Counted from the stretch's first letter, positions 33,250 to 48,009 are shown. The stretch: DNA of 64,000 bases from Neonectria sp. B-13 (GCA_002682825.1 NOKP01000056.1:1-64000); one strand, 5' to 3'. The notes: generated by a model from the sequence alone, not told the origin. Program-made: numbers and translations.

Positions 33250-33770
33250 AAGGGATATAGATTACTAGGATTGATTAAATATAAATACTATTTCTAGCTA
33301 TTATATAATAGCTTTTATAACCCTAAGTATTTATAAAACTAGGATTAAATCCTAGTTAGTAGCTTCCTTTAGGGTATTTACCTATATAACTCTACTACTT
33401 CTTAGAGGAATTACTATAGAGTTTATAGCTTAGATAGGAAATTTCTAAGCCTTCTATTTATAGATAGCTACTAGTAATACTATATAGCTAGCTGCTCTAA
33501 TTATAACTTATTAAATTAAGTTAAGGATATTTATCTTATTAAGGACTAAGAATTCTTATCTAAAGAGTAGTTTAATACTAAGTTAAGGTATAACCTAGAT
33601 ACTAATATAAACTTTAATTATTATTAGTTTACTATTCTTAGTACTAAATAGGAATAAGGTAAAGTCTATTTATCTAAGAGCTTACTTAGATCTAATACTA
33701 CCTAACTATACTATCTTAGATAAGTCTAATTAAATATCTAAGAAGAACTTAAGTATTTCCTTTCTTACTA
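33250..33770 (-). pseudogene. Upstream part of Gypsy pol, mirror copy
   Basis: Minus-strand twin of 25980-26500, separated from the reverse transcriptase part by element copy 3. Confidence 0.5.
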
Positions 33771-36214
33771 TTAAGTAGATAGTACTTAAGTTAATATATA
33801 CCTTATATTAGCATTTTCCCTAAGGTCTAGCTATTATTTATACTTATATATATATATAAGTAGTAAGAAGGTTTAAACTTAGTACTATCTTTATTAAGGT
33901 ATACTTAATAATATTAATAGTTTTCTTAGGAATCTTACTATAATAAGTAAAAAATAACTAAATAGAGTTTTACTAGAAGGTATTAAAGATAAAGTAAACC
34001 TTTTTATATTAGTAATCTATAGTTCTAAATTCTTAGATAAATCTATAGAAGTCTTTAAGTAACTTAGCTACTTTTAGGTTATTATCTTTATTTAAAATAG
34101 AAGTTATATTCTCCTTTTTATTTTTACTTTACTATCTCTTATCTAAGTTTTAAGTATTTTTACTAATAGTAACTAGCTCTTTTACTTTCTCCTATATAAG
34201 GTAATAATTTCTATAGTTATCTAAGCTAATACTTTCTAGCATATAGTATACCTAATTAAGTTAATTACTTTAACTAATATTTAGCTTTCTATTATAATTC
34301 TATAAGTAAAAGAATAGCTTTTAGTCTTAGCTATTTAGTAATTATTAGGCAGGAGATAGAGGAGTAAATAGTTACTAGTTACCTTAAGTAGCTTGAAATA
34401 GTAGTAAGAAGATTATACTAGCCCTTCTAGGTATCTAAGTATAAGACTATAATTCTTAGAATAAAGATCTTAGTAGGAAATTCTAATACTAGGACTATTA
34501 GAAAGTAATTTCTATAGTAGTTTCTTATAGTTCCTATCTAACTTACCTATTAATTATAGTACTTTTAGTTATACTAAATAGACTATTATAATAGTCTATT
34601 ATACTATTATAATTGCTTTAGTAGACTAGGTTTCTTTAACTACTAACTATAACCTAGGTATATAGGTTTAGTATTATATTATTATATTCTTCTATTTAGT
34701 CTTCTAATCCCTAAGAAGTCTTTAAGTATAGTATTTTCTTATAAAGATATATATCTAGCTTTTAGTAGATTATCCTAGGAACTAGAATATTTATATAGCT
34801 AGTTAGCTATACTTTATACTTAATCTAGAATACTTAATTACTAAAGTCTACTTAATTATAAATATTAATAATAATAAACTTTTTCTTATTAAAGGCTTAT
34901 TAAGTAATCTTTAGTTATATTCTAAAATAGTATTAAAGTAGATTATACTATAGGTCTAATCCTTTCTTAAGGTCTTATAAGCTAGTTTATATTTCCCTAG
35001 TTAAATTACTAGTATATTAGCTAAGAATATTACTTATTAAGAACATTAGTAAATATATAAAAAGTAAAGTATAATATTACTTTCTATATACTATATATTA
35101 TTAAAGAGTATTAATAAAGTAGAGATAACTTTACTAAATAAGTATTTTCCTATCTTTCTTAGTATTATTAAAGTTATTATTATATATTAATAATAATTAG
35201 AATTTTCTAATTTTATTAGTATAAAACTAAAGTCTTCTACTATTTTACCTTCTTATAGCTTAAATAAACATAACTATTATAACTTATAATTATTTAATAG
35301 TTATAATAATAAAGATTAACTATACTAGATCTTATAGTAAGTAGTTATTTAGTAGGTCTAAGTTATTATTTCTACTTCTAGAGCCTTATAAGTCTAGCTA
35401 TAGCTATAAGTTATTACCTTCTAAACTCATTTTATAGTAGCAATTAAAGTTAATTATTTCTATACTTCTTAAAAAGGACTATAAAAAGGGATTAAAGAAA
35501 GGCTTAACTTTAGGCTTAAGTAATAATAATAAAAAGCATACAGTTAGTTAAAGATTACCTAATTACTTATTAGTTCTAGTTAGTATTAATAGGAATAATT
35601 ATTCTAGATTTACTTTAGTATTATACTATAGAAAAGTAAGTCTTAATATTTTACTTATAGAGAGAGTACTAAGAGAGTCTATAGGAATATTTTACTTTCC
35701 CTTAGAAATATATACCTTATTATTAGAAAGCTATATAATCTAATTAACTTAGGATTAAAGTTATTTCCTTATTACTTAGTACTATAGGTCTTCTTACTAA
35801 AGCTAAAGACTTATATATACTCTTAAGATATTATTATAGCTTAAGTATAGAAAGTAAGTTATATAAAAGACTTTATATTATTATTTAATAACTTTCTTAG
35901 CTAAGAATAAATAATTTAATCTATATTATTAGTAATTCTTTAAAACTTTCTATTCTTTTACTTAATTCTATATTTCTTATTTAAGAGTATTCTTAATATT
36001 AATTATAAAGAGTATATATAATTGCTAATAGTTATTTTTATAAACTTTAAGTAGTTATTAGCTAAAGAGTAGATTAGTATATAATATATAGGATTTCTTA
36101 TCCCTTAGAAGTATTACTATAATAGTTATATAATAATAGCTTAAAAGTAGTCTAAGGTTTAATTCCTTATTTATCTACTAATTATTATAAAAACTAGCTC
36201 TATAATATAAATAG

Positions 36215-37261
36215 TACTATTAAAACTACTGTTTGAACTACTGTTTCTACTTATCCACAATTGTACTAAATCATATGTTTCTTTTGCTTAAGCTTAATAG
36301 GGGGATAGATCTTTAGATTTTGAACCTAATTATTGACTTTTGCCCCCTCCAGCTTCCTAGAACTCCCTCCGCCAAATCCCTCCACAGTTCCAGTAGGATT
36401 CTCTCGCTTTCTAATACAGTTATTACTTCTTCGGTTATAGGTTGGTTATTATAGTATTACTTATTAGCTATATAACCCATAAGATATAATTATTATACTT
36501 TAGACTATTAATAAACCTCTTCTCTATATTAATAGTATTATTATTCCTTTCTAGCTTTAAAGCTAGCCCCTTTAGAAAGACTTATTCTATTGTAATCTAT
36601 TAGGCTATTACTCTATTAGACTAAATTCTATTTTATAGTAAGATATAATAATTAAAGACTATTAATTAGACTAATTCCTTAGCCTTAGAGCATTAATTAG
36701 TTTTAACCTCTTTTATATCTTATAGGTTAGACTTTTAAACTATAATTTATAGCTTAGAAATAAGGCTTAGATCTACTTAAAATAGGCTATATAGGTTATA
36801 TAAGAGCTTATAGGTATAGCTTAATAAGAGCTTACTAGGCTATAGTATAATTTAGAAGGAAGTAGTTATCTTATGTAATTAGTTATATAATCTTTATATT
36901 ATATAGAAGGTTGGATAGAATGCAAAGGGCCTAAAAAGTATAAAAGCTAGGCTTTTATCCTAAGGGGTTTTAGCCTTTTCTAAGATTTAGCTTTTCTAAG
37001 GTCTAGCTTTTCTAAGATCTAGCTTTTCTAAGATCTAACTTTTCTAAGATCTAGCTTTTCTAAGATCTAGCTTTTCCAGCTAATTAAAATAGTAAAACTT
37101 ATACCTTAACTTTATAATAGAAACTTTTATTTCCTTAAGTTATTATTACTTTAGGCTTAAGTATTAAGCCTATTATACTATTGTTTTTTCTATTTTCTTT
37201 TATACTATTTAACCTTTAGCCCCTTCTCTAGGTATATACTACTAAGGACTATTATATCTAA
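36215..37261 (-). mobile_element. SINE-like element, copy 2, mirror
   Basis: The 13-bp direct repeats lie at 36202-36214 and 37262-37274. Six 16-bp units lie at 36980-37075. Confidence 0.8.
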
Positions 37262-40200
37262 ATAATATAGATAGAAAGTATTAAGATAAGAGAAAGATAG
37301 GCTTTAAGCTAATTAGAATATCCTTCTAAAGTATATATTAATCTCTTTTAAAAAAAAGAGTTTCTTCTAAAGATAAATCTTCTAGATTATAATCTTTTAG
37401 ATTAAATTATATTCATTCTTATAAGTATAAAAGGTATAGTTTTTCTCTTTCTAATTTCCTTCTTATTTTCCCTTTTATCTTTCTTGCTAGGAAGAGCCTA
37501 GAAGATGTCTAGGAAATCTATAGGAAGTCCTCTAGAGATAAGGTCCCTTAACTCTATAGGATTTCCTAGTGAACATTCAGCTGGGAAGTCCTAAAGACTT
37601 TTAGCTAGGTATTCTAGGGCTGTTCTATAATAAAGATACTATCTAAAAAAAATACTATCCTAATATAGTTAGATTAAAAAGGAAGAAATAGAGATTATAT
37701 AAGCTTAAGGAAAGCTAAAAGGATAATTCTAGGACTCTAAGAATAATTAAAAGAAAAAGAATTTAATAATAGTTAAAAATAGTAGAGAATATTAAAATTG
37801 ATTATAGAAACAGTTAAAATTATAGTAATAGATAAGATAGAAAAAGAATAGTCTAATAAGTAATAAAAGTTTATAAAGAAGAAAGAAATAATAAGACTAA
37901 TAAGTAGCTATTTTAGTTCCTTAAATAGATATAGTTAATTAGTACTACTCTTACTAATATTAAACCCTAAGTATATAAATTCTTTAATATAATATACTAT
38001 ATAAGTCTATTACTTTAGTAGTAGAAAAGAATAAAAAACAATATCCTAAATAAATAATAATCCCTTTAGTAAAGTATATAAAAATGCATTATATAAATAT
38101 CTTAGTCAGTTAGCTCTAAGCTGCACTAGATAGTGCATATATAGTTAAACAGTTTAGTATTTACTATCTCCTAATAGAGAAGTATCTTATAAGGTTGATT
38201 ATTAAGTCAAAAGTAGAAAAGAATATTAGTAAGGCATTAAAGAGGTCTATAGTTAGCTTAGTAATTAGTATTATAAAAAATAGAGGTTTAACCTTAAATT
38301 GAGTAATAATTTAAAAGAGTAAATATAGAATAATCTCTTAGAGAATAAAGATAAAGACTAGAACTTTAAGCTTAATGAGCTTATTTCTCTTATCTTTCTA
38401 TAGTAAGAAGCTCTCTAGTCCTTATCTCTTAAGATAATAATAAAAAGAAAAAGAGACCCTTTCTCTCCTTCCCTACTTAACCTTTCTTATAGTAGCTCTC
38501 TTCTATACCCAATTATACCCTTACTAGCAACCAGCTAGCCCACTTAGCCTATAGCCCCTACTATATTACTATTATCCTATTAGTTCAATTATATTTTAAT
38601 TAGCTTTCTAAGTTATTTAAATAAAGTTTAAAAATCTCTTTTTTAAACTACTAATAATATAATAGTAACCTATTTAATTATTATATATATAATTTATAAT
38701 ATAAAACTGCTTTTAGTCTATCTAATAAGTATAGCTTAGCTATAATTAGTCTATTGAATCTTAGGCAATTTGTCTATAAACAGAGAGTATTTATCTATTC
38801 TATCTATAGTTATTTAAGCATCTTATACATTCAATTTTTATTTAATTAACTCAATAATGTTAAGAATGAAATTGCCTGCTTAATAGGGTAATTAAAATTA
38901 GTAAAATAAGTAACTAAAAGGATAAAAGACTTCTTATAGTAATAGGGTGTAAGGATTGGTTCAATTAGGGTAAGATATTAGGCTTAAAGAGTAGGTATTA
39001 TTATATTATAAGACTTCAACTTAGCGAGCAGTCATAGATTGCGTGCTAAGGACTCTATATAGTCCTTGTAGGGCTAGGCCCCTAGCTATAGTAGCTATAG
39101 TGGCTTTACTCTAAGGTTGGCTGTATGAGTCCATCCTCTTATATAGGGGTCTCTGAAGAAGGTTCTTAAGACAATGGAATAGCTCATTAGATAGAGCAGG
39201 AAAAGTAGGTCAAAATGATATGCTTATTAGTTATATTGAATAAGAATTGAATGCATAAGATACTTAGATAGCTATAGATAGAGTAGATAGATACTCTCTT
39301 TTTATAGACAAATTGCCTAAGATCTAATAAACTAATTATAGCTAGGCTAGGGTCATTAGATAGGCTAGAAGCAGTTTTACATTATAAATTATATATATAA
39401 TGATTGAATAGGTTACTATTATATTATTAGTAGTTTAAAAAAGAGGTTTCTAAACTTTATTTAAATAACTTAGAAAGCTAATTAAGATATAATCGGACTA
39501 ATAAGATAATAGTAATAGACCTATATAGTATATATATAGTATAAATAGTACTATATTATATAATATCTATAGATATTTTCCTAGGATTTATTAAGCCTAG
39601 TTATAGTTTATTAGCTCTAATAAATAGGAATATCTTTATAACTTATATTTCTTACTCTATTCAATAAGCTATTCTATTATCTTAAGGACTTTCTTTAGAG
39701 ACTCTTATTACTTTAAAAAGTCCTCTATTCTATTAGTTACTTATTTTACTAACTTTAAATACCCTATTGAGTAAGCTCTATCTTTTCTAATAATTTTCTA
39801 AGTCTATTATTTATTAGATTAAAATAAATACTTATATTAAGTTAGCTATAAGTATTCTATATAAGTTACTATTAGAAAGATACCTTTTAACAATTTATTT
39901 ATAGATTGTATAAACTATAAGAAGAATACTTATAAATAAATACTAGCTTATTTAAAATAATCTATAGAAGACTAAAATCTATTTAATAATAAGGAATTCT
40001 TATACTATTTAGTATTAATTCTACTAAGGACTTTATAGCATTCTAATTATATCTATTTAAGATTCTTTAAACTCTTTCATTTAAAATTTATCTTAATAGC
40101 TCTTTATAAGAATTATAATATAGTAATTTACTATTTCTATTTTTCTTTCCTTATAGTATCTAGTTTAGTTAAGACTATAATTATAGCTTATAACTTTCCT

Positions 40201-40960
40201 CTTTAGAGAATCTAGAAAGTCTACTATCTTATTATTACTATTATCTCCCAGCTAGATAAAATATTATTTATAGTTATAATAAATATTCCTTATAAAAGGG
40301 ATTTATTTGCCTTTTTCATTCTTATCCTCTTAGTTAATATAAAGAGTATTAACCTAAAGAATTTAAGACTTATTAATCTTTCTTAAGCATTTAAAAGTAT
40401 AGAATAGGTTGAATATAACTTTAAATTAAATACTATTATAAGTTATTTTCTTTCTAATATTTACCTTTCCCTAATAATAGGAAAGTACCTTATATTATAG
40501 CTAGTTCAAAAGAAGCTATATTAATAATTAGTACTAGATATATTTATCTTTATAGCTAGATAGAAACTTAAAAATATATATCTTATTTAGTTCTAATTAT
40601 AACTATTAAGGCTTATACTTAAATATTATTTTAGAATTAAAGCTAATTACTAATAAAAGAGTAAATAAATATAATAATATCTTAAGAAGAAAGTTAATTT
40701 TAGTATTACTATCTTCTTTAGGCTTTACTAATAGTATATTTATTAAATAGCTAGTATAATACTTAGATAGCTTAAATATTATATTAGAGGATTTATATAC
40801 TTAAGGTTTAATACTAGCAAGAGCAGCACCAATTAGCTATACCTACTTAAGGGACTAAAGCAGCTACTTATTAGCATTATTATCTCTTTCTTCTTTATAA
40901 ATTTTATTACTTATTAGACTATCCTTCTTCTATCTTATCTACTATTATAATCTTAACTAT

Positions 40961-42047
40961 CACTGTTAAAACTACTGTTTGGACTACTGTTTCTGCCTAT
41001 CTGCAATTGTACTAAATCACGTGTTTCCTTTGCTTGAGCTTAACGGGGGGATAGATCTTTGGATTTTGAACCTAATTATTGACTTTTGCCCCCTCCATCC
41101 GCTGACGCTAGGAACGACCATCAGGCTTCCTAGAACTCCCTCCGCCAAATCCCTCTATGCTTTGTGGCTGATGTTAGAGATGACTACAGTAGGATTCCCT
41201 TGGTTTCTAATGCATTACTCCTTCAGCTGTAGATTGGTTAGAACAATGTTATCTGTTAACTGTATAATCCATAGGGTAGAGATAAGGTTATATAGCTTCT
41301 TAAGAAACTCCTTCTCTATAGTAGTAATATTACTATTCCTTTCTAGCTTTAGAGCTAGCCTCTCTAGAAAGAGCTATTCTATTATAATCTATTAAACTAT
41401 TACTATATTAAGCTAGATTCTATCTTATAGTAGGATATTATAGCTAAAGACTACTAATTAGACTAATTTCTTAGGTCTAAAGTAATTAATTATAGGCTAT
41501 TTTATATGCCCTAGGTTAGACTTTTAAGCTGCAATTTGTAGTATAGAAATGAGGCTTAGATGTTCTTTCAATTCAATATATAGGTTATATGAGAGCCTAT
41601 GTGTATAGCTTAGTAAGGGCTTGCTGGGCTATAGTACGATTCAGACAGCAGTTATCTTATGCAATTGGTGGTATAGTTGTTGTATTGTTTGGAAGGTTGG
41701 ATAGAATGCAAAGAGGTAAGTAACCTGGAAAGTATAGAGCCTTATAGGCTGGGCTTTTATCCTAAGGGGTTTTAGCCTTTTCTAAGGTTTAGCTTTTTTA
41801 AGATCTAGCTTTTCTAAGATCTAGCTTTTCTAAGATCTAGCTTTTCTAAGATCTAGCTTTTCTAGCTGATTAGGGCAGCAAAACTTACACCTTAACTTTA
41901 TAGTAGAAACTTTTATCTCTTTGAGTTATTATTGCCTTAAGCTTAGGTATTAAGCCTATTATACTATTGTTTTTTCTGTTTTCTTTTATACTATTTAACC
42001 TTTAGTCTCTTCTCTAGGTGTATACTACTAAGGACTATTATATCTAA
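40961..42047 (-). mobile_element. SINE-like element, copy 1, mirror
   Basis: The 14-bp direct repeats lie at 40947-40960 and 42048-42061. The antisense 138-codon open frame at 40979-41395 covers its 3' half but is interrupted in copy 3 and is not treated as a gene. Confidence 0.8.
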
Positions 42048-42689
42048 ATAATCTTAACCATTTTTATAATTAACTTTAATATTCTTTACTATCTTTAACT
42101 ACTATTAAATTCTCCTTCTTTTGATTATTCTTAGGGTCCTAGAATTATCCTTTTAGCATTCCTTAAGCTTATACAATCTCTATTTCTTCCCTCTTAATTC
42201 AACTGTATTAGAATAGCATTTTCCTAAGTAGTATCTTTATACTAAAGTATAAGTTTTACTAATAAAATATGTATATATTATGTATATATTATCTATATAT
42301 CCCTTAGGTTCTAAACTATAAGTTAAGATTATAATACTATCTTAAAAGTAAAGCTATTAGGATTCTACTAAGGGTGACTGCCTTCCTCTTTAGGCTCTAC
42401 TTAGTGAATGTATAGTTAGTTCTATATAATTTCCTTTAGAGTTACTCTTTATATATTCCAATCTAATAATATTCTTCTAGTATTTTATTATAATATAAAG
42501 AAGTCCTATTATAGCTTTCTATTTTAAGCCTTAATTTAATGTATATATTAGTATAGTATTAGCTATATAAAATTAAAAGAGTTAAAATATAGCTCACTAT
42601 TACTTTACATTATAGATAGACCTTAATCCAATTTTGAAGTATAGTAACTAACCTTGAAAACTCAACAGTGGAAATTTTAATGTTTATAG

Positions 42690-43176
42690 CAACCCTATAT
42701 CTAACTCAAGCAATGTTAAGACCTGTTTGTAGGCAGTGCAGCTCGCGGGGCAGAGCATCTGGTGGGGGCGGAGCATCTTGTGGGGGCAGTGCAGCTTGTG
42801 AGGCGCATTGCACTCCAGCTGTCACGAGCCCTTATTCTGTGAGGCGTTTTGATTGGGTGTGTGTTAATTCTGAGTTGCATATGATCCCCGCTCTGAGTCC
42901 CTGTACATCTTGTTGGATTGACCCCTCGTGTGGCGACATAAGACCTGGATTTGCATAAACCTCTGATACACAGATATCCTAGCTTTAGTCAGATGACTAG
43001 AAAACCCCTCTCGAGAAAAGAGGGGGCCGGAGGGATCCTTGATCAATAACATCATCATCTTTGGGGTCCACATCGTATTGATCCCTATCATTGTGATCGA
43101 ATTTGCTGTACGCTGTCCAACACATCCTTATACTGAAACCAGCTAGAAGGATATCACTATAGCAGTCACACGCCAT
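42690..43176. other. Relic DNA with GC-rich repeat, mirror copy
   Basis: The GC-rich short repeats lie at about 42725-42812. I see no gene. Confidence 0.5.
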
Positions 43177-43410
43177 GTACACGCCCAGGTACCCAAACAG
43201 TGTGTCTAAGGCAGGGATATAGGTTGCTATTAAAGTCGGTCCCAGAGCCGTCTCGTAGCCATCCAGTGCTCGCTGGTACATCGCCTCAGCGTCCTGAAGC
43301 CGGCTTTGGCTTTTGTAGAGATTGCCCAGGTTATTGACTGTAGAGAGTGTCGACGTGTGATCTGGCCCCTATGCCTTCTCCCTGCTATCAAGTGCTTGCT
43401 GTGTAATAAG
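43177..43410 (-). pseudogene. Decayed TPR fragment, mirror copy
   Basis: Minus-strand twin of the TPR remnant, with the same nonsense codon at 43369-43371. Confidence 0.8.
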
Positions 43411-44472
43411 GTTTCTGTGAGCTGTGACCAGTGCTCTACTACCATCTACTGTGAAATGTATGTTGCATGGTGGCTGTGTCGTTCTAGCCCCTTAACGTCC
43501 ACAGTGATCACTGCCATGACGAACTAACGGTTAGCCACACGATTTAGCTCCACAAGTCTGAACGAATAGGTTAATTGCCATTTGCACCAAGAGATGATAT
43601 CGAGTGCCGAAAGAATCGAGGCCGAGGCTATGTGAATGAGCTTTTGGGCTGGCTGAGGTGAAACGCCACAGGTACTGTCACGCGTGAGAAATTCGTTCCC
43701 TCTCTGCTCGACAACCTGCCAGCGACGTAAGGAACGGCGGAGCCCACGCATAGAAATCGCCGTTGCCCTCTACAATGTCGAAGAAATTGAGCCACGGAGA
43801 CTACGCAGTGGGATGGGAGGCCTCTTCGCCTTGGTCGGGCGTACGTTACTTGTCCCGCTAGTACGCCTTACTTTCCTTGTCGCGTAATCTGATTTGTTCA
43901 CTAACGAGGATGCTCACCGACTTTTAGCCACCTAATGCCGAATGGTTACTTGGCTGCAGATACAACAGGCGGCCCGTCATCGCGATGCTTCGCCTTGGTG
44001 AAGCCGGCACTACGTGCCCCGCTATCTGGCACGAAACTCTCCCCATGGCCTAATATTGTGTTTTTGGCCCATGAATTACCGCTCTGTTTGAATTTGTGGC
44101 TTTCGGAAGTGATGGCTGTGATGCTACATTACCCGGTCACTCACCGGGTCTCTCCGCGGGTCATGCATAAATAGACATCCCGTACATGTTAGATGACGGC
44201 AACTTTTCCCTGTGCTAGTTACAATTAGGCCTGTTTCTGCAATTGAATGCTACCCATCTCTATCGTCGGTTATGCAATCCTTATTAGAGGCTTGCTGTAG
44301 ATGCTGATCTGATAATTCCTTTAACTCCTGATGGCGCAAGTTTCAGTTGAAAGTATGAGTTTATCCTATCAGCTCTCCGCCGGCCCTGCCCTAAGTGCTT
44401 CTATGCTATTAGCAGGATCTAAGTCAATAGCAAACAACCTGACTCAGAATACTTTACAACATATCCACTAGA
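43411..44472. other. Relic DNA without a recognisable gene, mirror copy
   Basis: Only short frames without recognisable domains are present. Confidence 0.4.
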
Positions 44473-44664
44473 ATGCGAAAATCGACCCTATCTATTGTAA
44501 CCCTGTTTTTAATGTCTTTATTTGCAAGCTTTGCGGGTCCACTCCCTGTTGGAAGAATTAAGGTTCCCCCTCGACTTCACGACCCTGATGTCATGACACA
44601 AACCCTAAAAGAAAGTCCTAGATGGTGGCGACTTCGTAGGACTCAGGCTCATATTGAAATATAA
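44473..44664 (+). CDS. Candidate small secreted peptide, mirror copy
   Basis: Plus-strand twin of the 63-residue frame with a signal-like N-terminus. Nothing upstream in this orientation improves the start context, so the doubt about whether it is a gene is the same. Confidence 0.35.
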   Translation: MRKSTLSIVTLFLMSLFASFAGPLPVGRIKVPPRLHDPDVMTQTLKESPRWWRLRRTQAHIEI

Positions 44665-45549
44665 AATAGGGCCTTTACGTTCGTTAGAAACAAAAACAAT
44701 AAGAACAATAAGAACCACCCTTTTTATCAAGTGCACTCAGCATCACTACACAATCCAACAACACTCCCCAGACTTCGATTTTCCGACACCTATGAAACCT
44801 AAACAGCAGTTGCATACCAGGAAGATTTTGGCACTTTAAAGCCAGCTTAAGAGCGCGGTAGTCCAATGTATCCCCGACCGTTGGTACTGAACTCTCAAGT
44901 CGCGGGAGATGCGAGTCACCACATGCAGATACATTGCCATGTGACGCACCACTCTCCTCACTTTGACTGGAAGTCGCAGCCTCTTCTCGCTTAACGTGAC
45001 TCGGCCCTCAAGCGACGAAACTCTGCAACAAGGATCAAATGGCATGTAGTGGCTCATGACCGGGAACCAATCTTAGCCTAAGCTCCTCCTTCCGCCATCC
45101 TAAAACAGATCCTTCTTCATGCAAATCGCCCTTATCGAGACATTAAAGTCTCCATCTTACACGCCATCAATGCTAGCTCAGGCAAATAGCTACTTACTAA
45201 GATTCAAGGCCTTACATGAAGTTGTCACCTCTACCTATTTCACTGATAATGAGGAGATCCTTCTCGTAATCATAGTAGTTTTATTAGCTTAAATGACTTC
45301 GCTTTAGACTAGACCTCTAGTTAAGATAGGCTTCTTAGAATACCTAGGTATCCTCCCCATGCCTATATTGCCTGAATGCCTAGATTATTCTCTGCCCCCC
45401 TAGGTAGCATCACAGATGCAGGTTTCTCAAACCACCCAGTCATAAACTAAAGGTCAGGTTCTTTAACATAGGAAAGGCTAGTAGGGGCCTAAATTTGGGG
45501 ATGTTATCCCAGATCTAGGTCCCTCACAGGGGTCTGTGATCCCAAAAGT
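44665..45549. other. Relic DNA without a recognisable gene, mirror copy
   Basis: I see nothing firm here. In this orientation the vaguely gag-like peptide lies on the plus strand at about 45150-45280. Confidence 0.35.
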
Positions 45550-45710
45550 GGGCCCTCCAGGCACCTCAGCCCAAAGCTCAGTCAGGCTCAGCCCGAGCTC
45601 CAGGATCCTCAGTCCAAGCTCAGCCCAGCTCAGCCCAGCTCTAGGATCCTCAGCCCAAGCTCAGCGACAGCTCAGCTTAGAGCAGCAGGAGCTCAGCTCT
45701 AGAAATGGAA
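45550..45710. repeat. Degenerate GC-rich tandem repeat, mirror copy
   Basis: On the plus strand the repeated units read AGCCCAGCTC, separated by AGGATCC. Confidence 0.65.
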
Positions 45711-45946
45711 ATGGCTTTTGGTGTGCTTGAGTTTCGTCTCCGAGTATAGTGGTATAAGGTAGGTTTAAGGTGTATAGTTAAATGATTGAGTGGATTAGAA
45801 CATTATAGTAAGCAATATAGGTTACAATAGTAATATACAATAGTAAGTTATTGTATAACTAAGTGATAGTATTAATAGCTAAAGAGCTTAAGGCTCTTGT
45901 CTAATGTGCTAAATAAATGTATATATATACTTTGAAGTGTTCTATT

Positions 45947-46006
45947 GGATGGATTATGGTTTGGAGTCGTGATCCATGATAGATCATGGTTGAGAATCGT
46001 GATCCA
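45947..46006. repeat. Two 30-bp tandem repeats, mirror copy
   Basis: The units lie at 45947-45976 and 45977-46006. Confidence 0.7.
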
Positions 46007-46086
46007 CCTGTGATTGGTAGGAAATTGGTAGGGGTGGGCATGACGTGCACGCGCCATGTGACCGGGGTCAACCTGGGCCGTGACAT

Positions 46087-46120
46087 AGAAACAGTAGTCC
46101 AAACAGTAGTTTCAATAGTG
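46087..46120 (+). repeat. Isolated 34-bp terminal box of the 1.1-kb element, mirror copy
   Basis: It reads in the element's 5'-to-3' direction on this strand: AAACAGTAGTCC then AAACAGTAGTTT, ending AATAGTG. It lies 82 bp beyond the stop-codon end of the DFR-like gene that finishes at 46203. Confidence 0.6.
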
Positions 46121-46202
46121 AAAACAGGTCTTATATAATACTATACTAGCGGATATGAAAAATAAAATGAAAAAACTCTATACCTCCAGTATATATTAGC
46201 AG

Positions 46203-47308
46203 TTACTTAGAAGACTGCTGCTCAGCCCAGGACCGATAGTGAGCCTGGATCACTTGTTCTACGGGAGTATAAGCCATGCCCAACTCCCTAATACCCCTAG
46301 TGTTATCAACTTTGAACCTAATGCCAACGTTTCCATCTGCCCACTTCTTGGTAATACCAATGAAGGGCCCGGCAAGGTAGATCATAACCTTGGGCATGTT
46401 CCAGCAAGGCAAAGCCTTGGGATTCTGGTGAATCGGCCTGACGAAGTTGGCCATGTCAAGCAGACTGACCGTGTGATCGCCCGAGATGATGTATCTCCCC
46501 TTGGTGGCCGTGTTCTCGCCCACCTTCACGTGCGCCTCGGCTACTTCCCTGACGTCGACCACCGGGTACGACAGATCCGGAGATCCTATTTTGTTTTCTC
46601 CGCGGTACAGGGCTTCAAGCATGAATAGACTGCCAGAAGCGGTTTCCGGGCTCAGAGATGGACCGATGACCAAGCCCGGGTTGATGACCACCAGAGACCA
46701 CCGGCTTTGGGCGTCGTGGAGCTTCCAGGCCTCGCGCTCGGCGATCAACTTTGAGTAAGCGTAGGGGTAGTGTGTGACGCTGCTGGTCTCGTTCCAGTTG
46801 GACTCAGAGAGCGTCGCGTTTTCCATTGAAAGGACATCTTTGCTGTCGCCGTACATTGCCGAGACTAGGTGGCTGTTAGATACCAATACAAGACTTAAGC
46901 ATGATCTCCTAGTTCAAATCACCTACTAGATGACGTCAATACCACGCGCGTGACACTTTCGGTCTTGTTGACAGATTCAAGGACGTTCCTCGTACCCTCC
47001 AGGGCTGGTTCGACGCAGTCTTTGAAGCCGTCCTTGATCTGGGACGGGACCAAGAACGGCGAGGCGATGTGGTAGACGACCTGGCATCCATTCATCGCCT
47101 GGAGGAAGGAGCCGGCTTTTACGAGGTCGGCCTCGAACAACGAAAGTCGCCCTGGGAATCGGCCCTGGAGGTCCAGCAAGGGTTTGCACTTGGCCTTGTT
47201 CGTCAGGCTACGGACAGTGGTGTTGACCTGGTGGCCGTGTTCGAGAAGCAGCTTGACGACGTAGAGGCCAATGAAGCCAGTTCCGCCAGTTACTAGGGCT
47301 TGGGACAT
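46203..47308 (-). CDS. Second DFR-like reductase, mirror copy
   Basis: Exons 46927-47308 and 46203-46864 with the intron at 46865-46926, encoding 347 residues identical to the left-arm gene. If both arms are real, this gene is present twice in head-to-head outward orientation, which could raise its dosage. Confidence 0.88.
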
Positions 47309-48009
47309 GTTGGATAGTAAGGAAGTATGTGTTGGAAGACTGGATCTGGGTTGTGTGTAGTTGAGAGGAGGGTGGGTCGGCAGTGTTCTTGGTTAATGAT
47401 TTAATAAATGAAAGCCGTGAATTAAACTGGGAGGAGTTGCATCTTTAAAAACTGCGAGATATGTTTTTATGTTATCTCATTTGGGATCCTTACGCACGGA
47501 GGACTAAGGGCTGGGCTGGCATCGGAAGGATTCAGTCATGTCCCGAAAATCAGTTCAGTCGGATAACGCCACAATCAGTAACTGGAGTCGAGTTGCACCG
47601 ACACCTAAAAACGCATGACAAAAGCATGGGCTAAGAACATGGCCCAGCCGACTCTAATGCAAATAACCCCGGCTACATCGACCAAAAGGCCATCCTCTCC
47701 CAGTAGCCAGTTCGCACTACGCAGTAATTTGACACTCGAGGTTGTCTCCAGAGGTAATACACGCACATAATGCATCACCGCCAGAGGCTAGTGGGTGCTG
47801 GTAGTTCTGATCCACAGCACACTAGCGTTTTATACAAAGCTTACAGTAGTCGAAACTCGCGTATTAGATTATGGCCTGGAGATACCGATCGCGAATGCCA
47901 TAAATTGATTCACTGGCGGTGGTGTAGCGTGTTTGATGAGTACTCAACCTGCGTACCATAGAGCCGCATATGATGCCGGCCAAGGGTCTCTTTACAGAAC
48001 TCACCGCGC
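47309..48009. other. Region upstream of the second DFR-like gene, mirror copy
   Basis: The TTACTGAT motif lies at 47574-47581 (as ATCAGTAA on the plus strand). No gene. Confidence 0.45.

Larger units (their letters stand above)
30025..42690. mobile_element. RIP-eroded nested transposon block, mirror copy
   Basis: This is the AT-rich block of the right arm. Family L copies lie at 38563-38845 and 39220-39589, and the uninterrupted paralogue of the copy 1 target at 37622-37982. The return to normal base composition is near 42690. Confidence 0.88.
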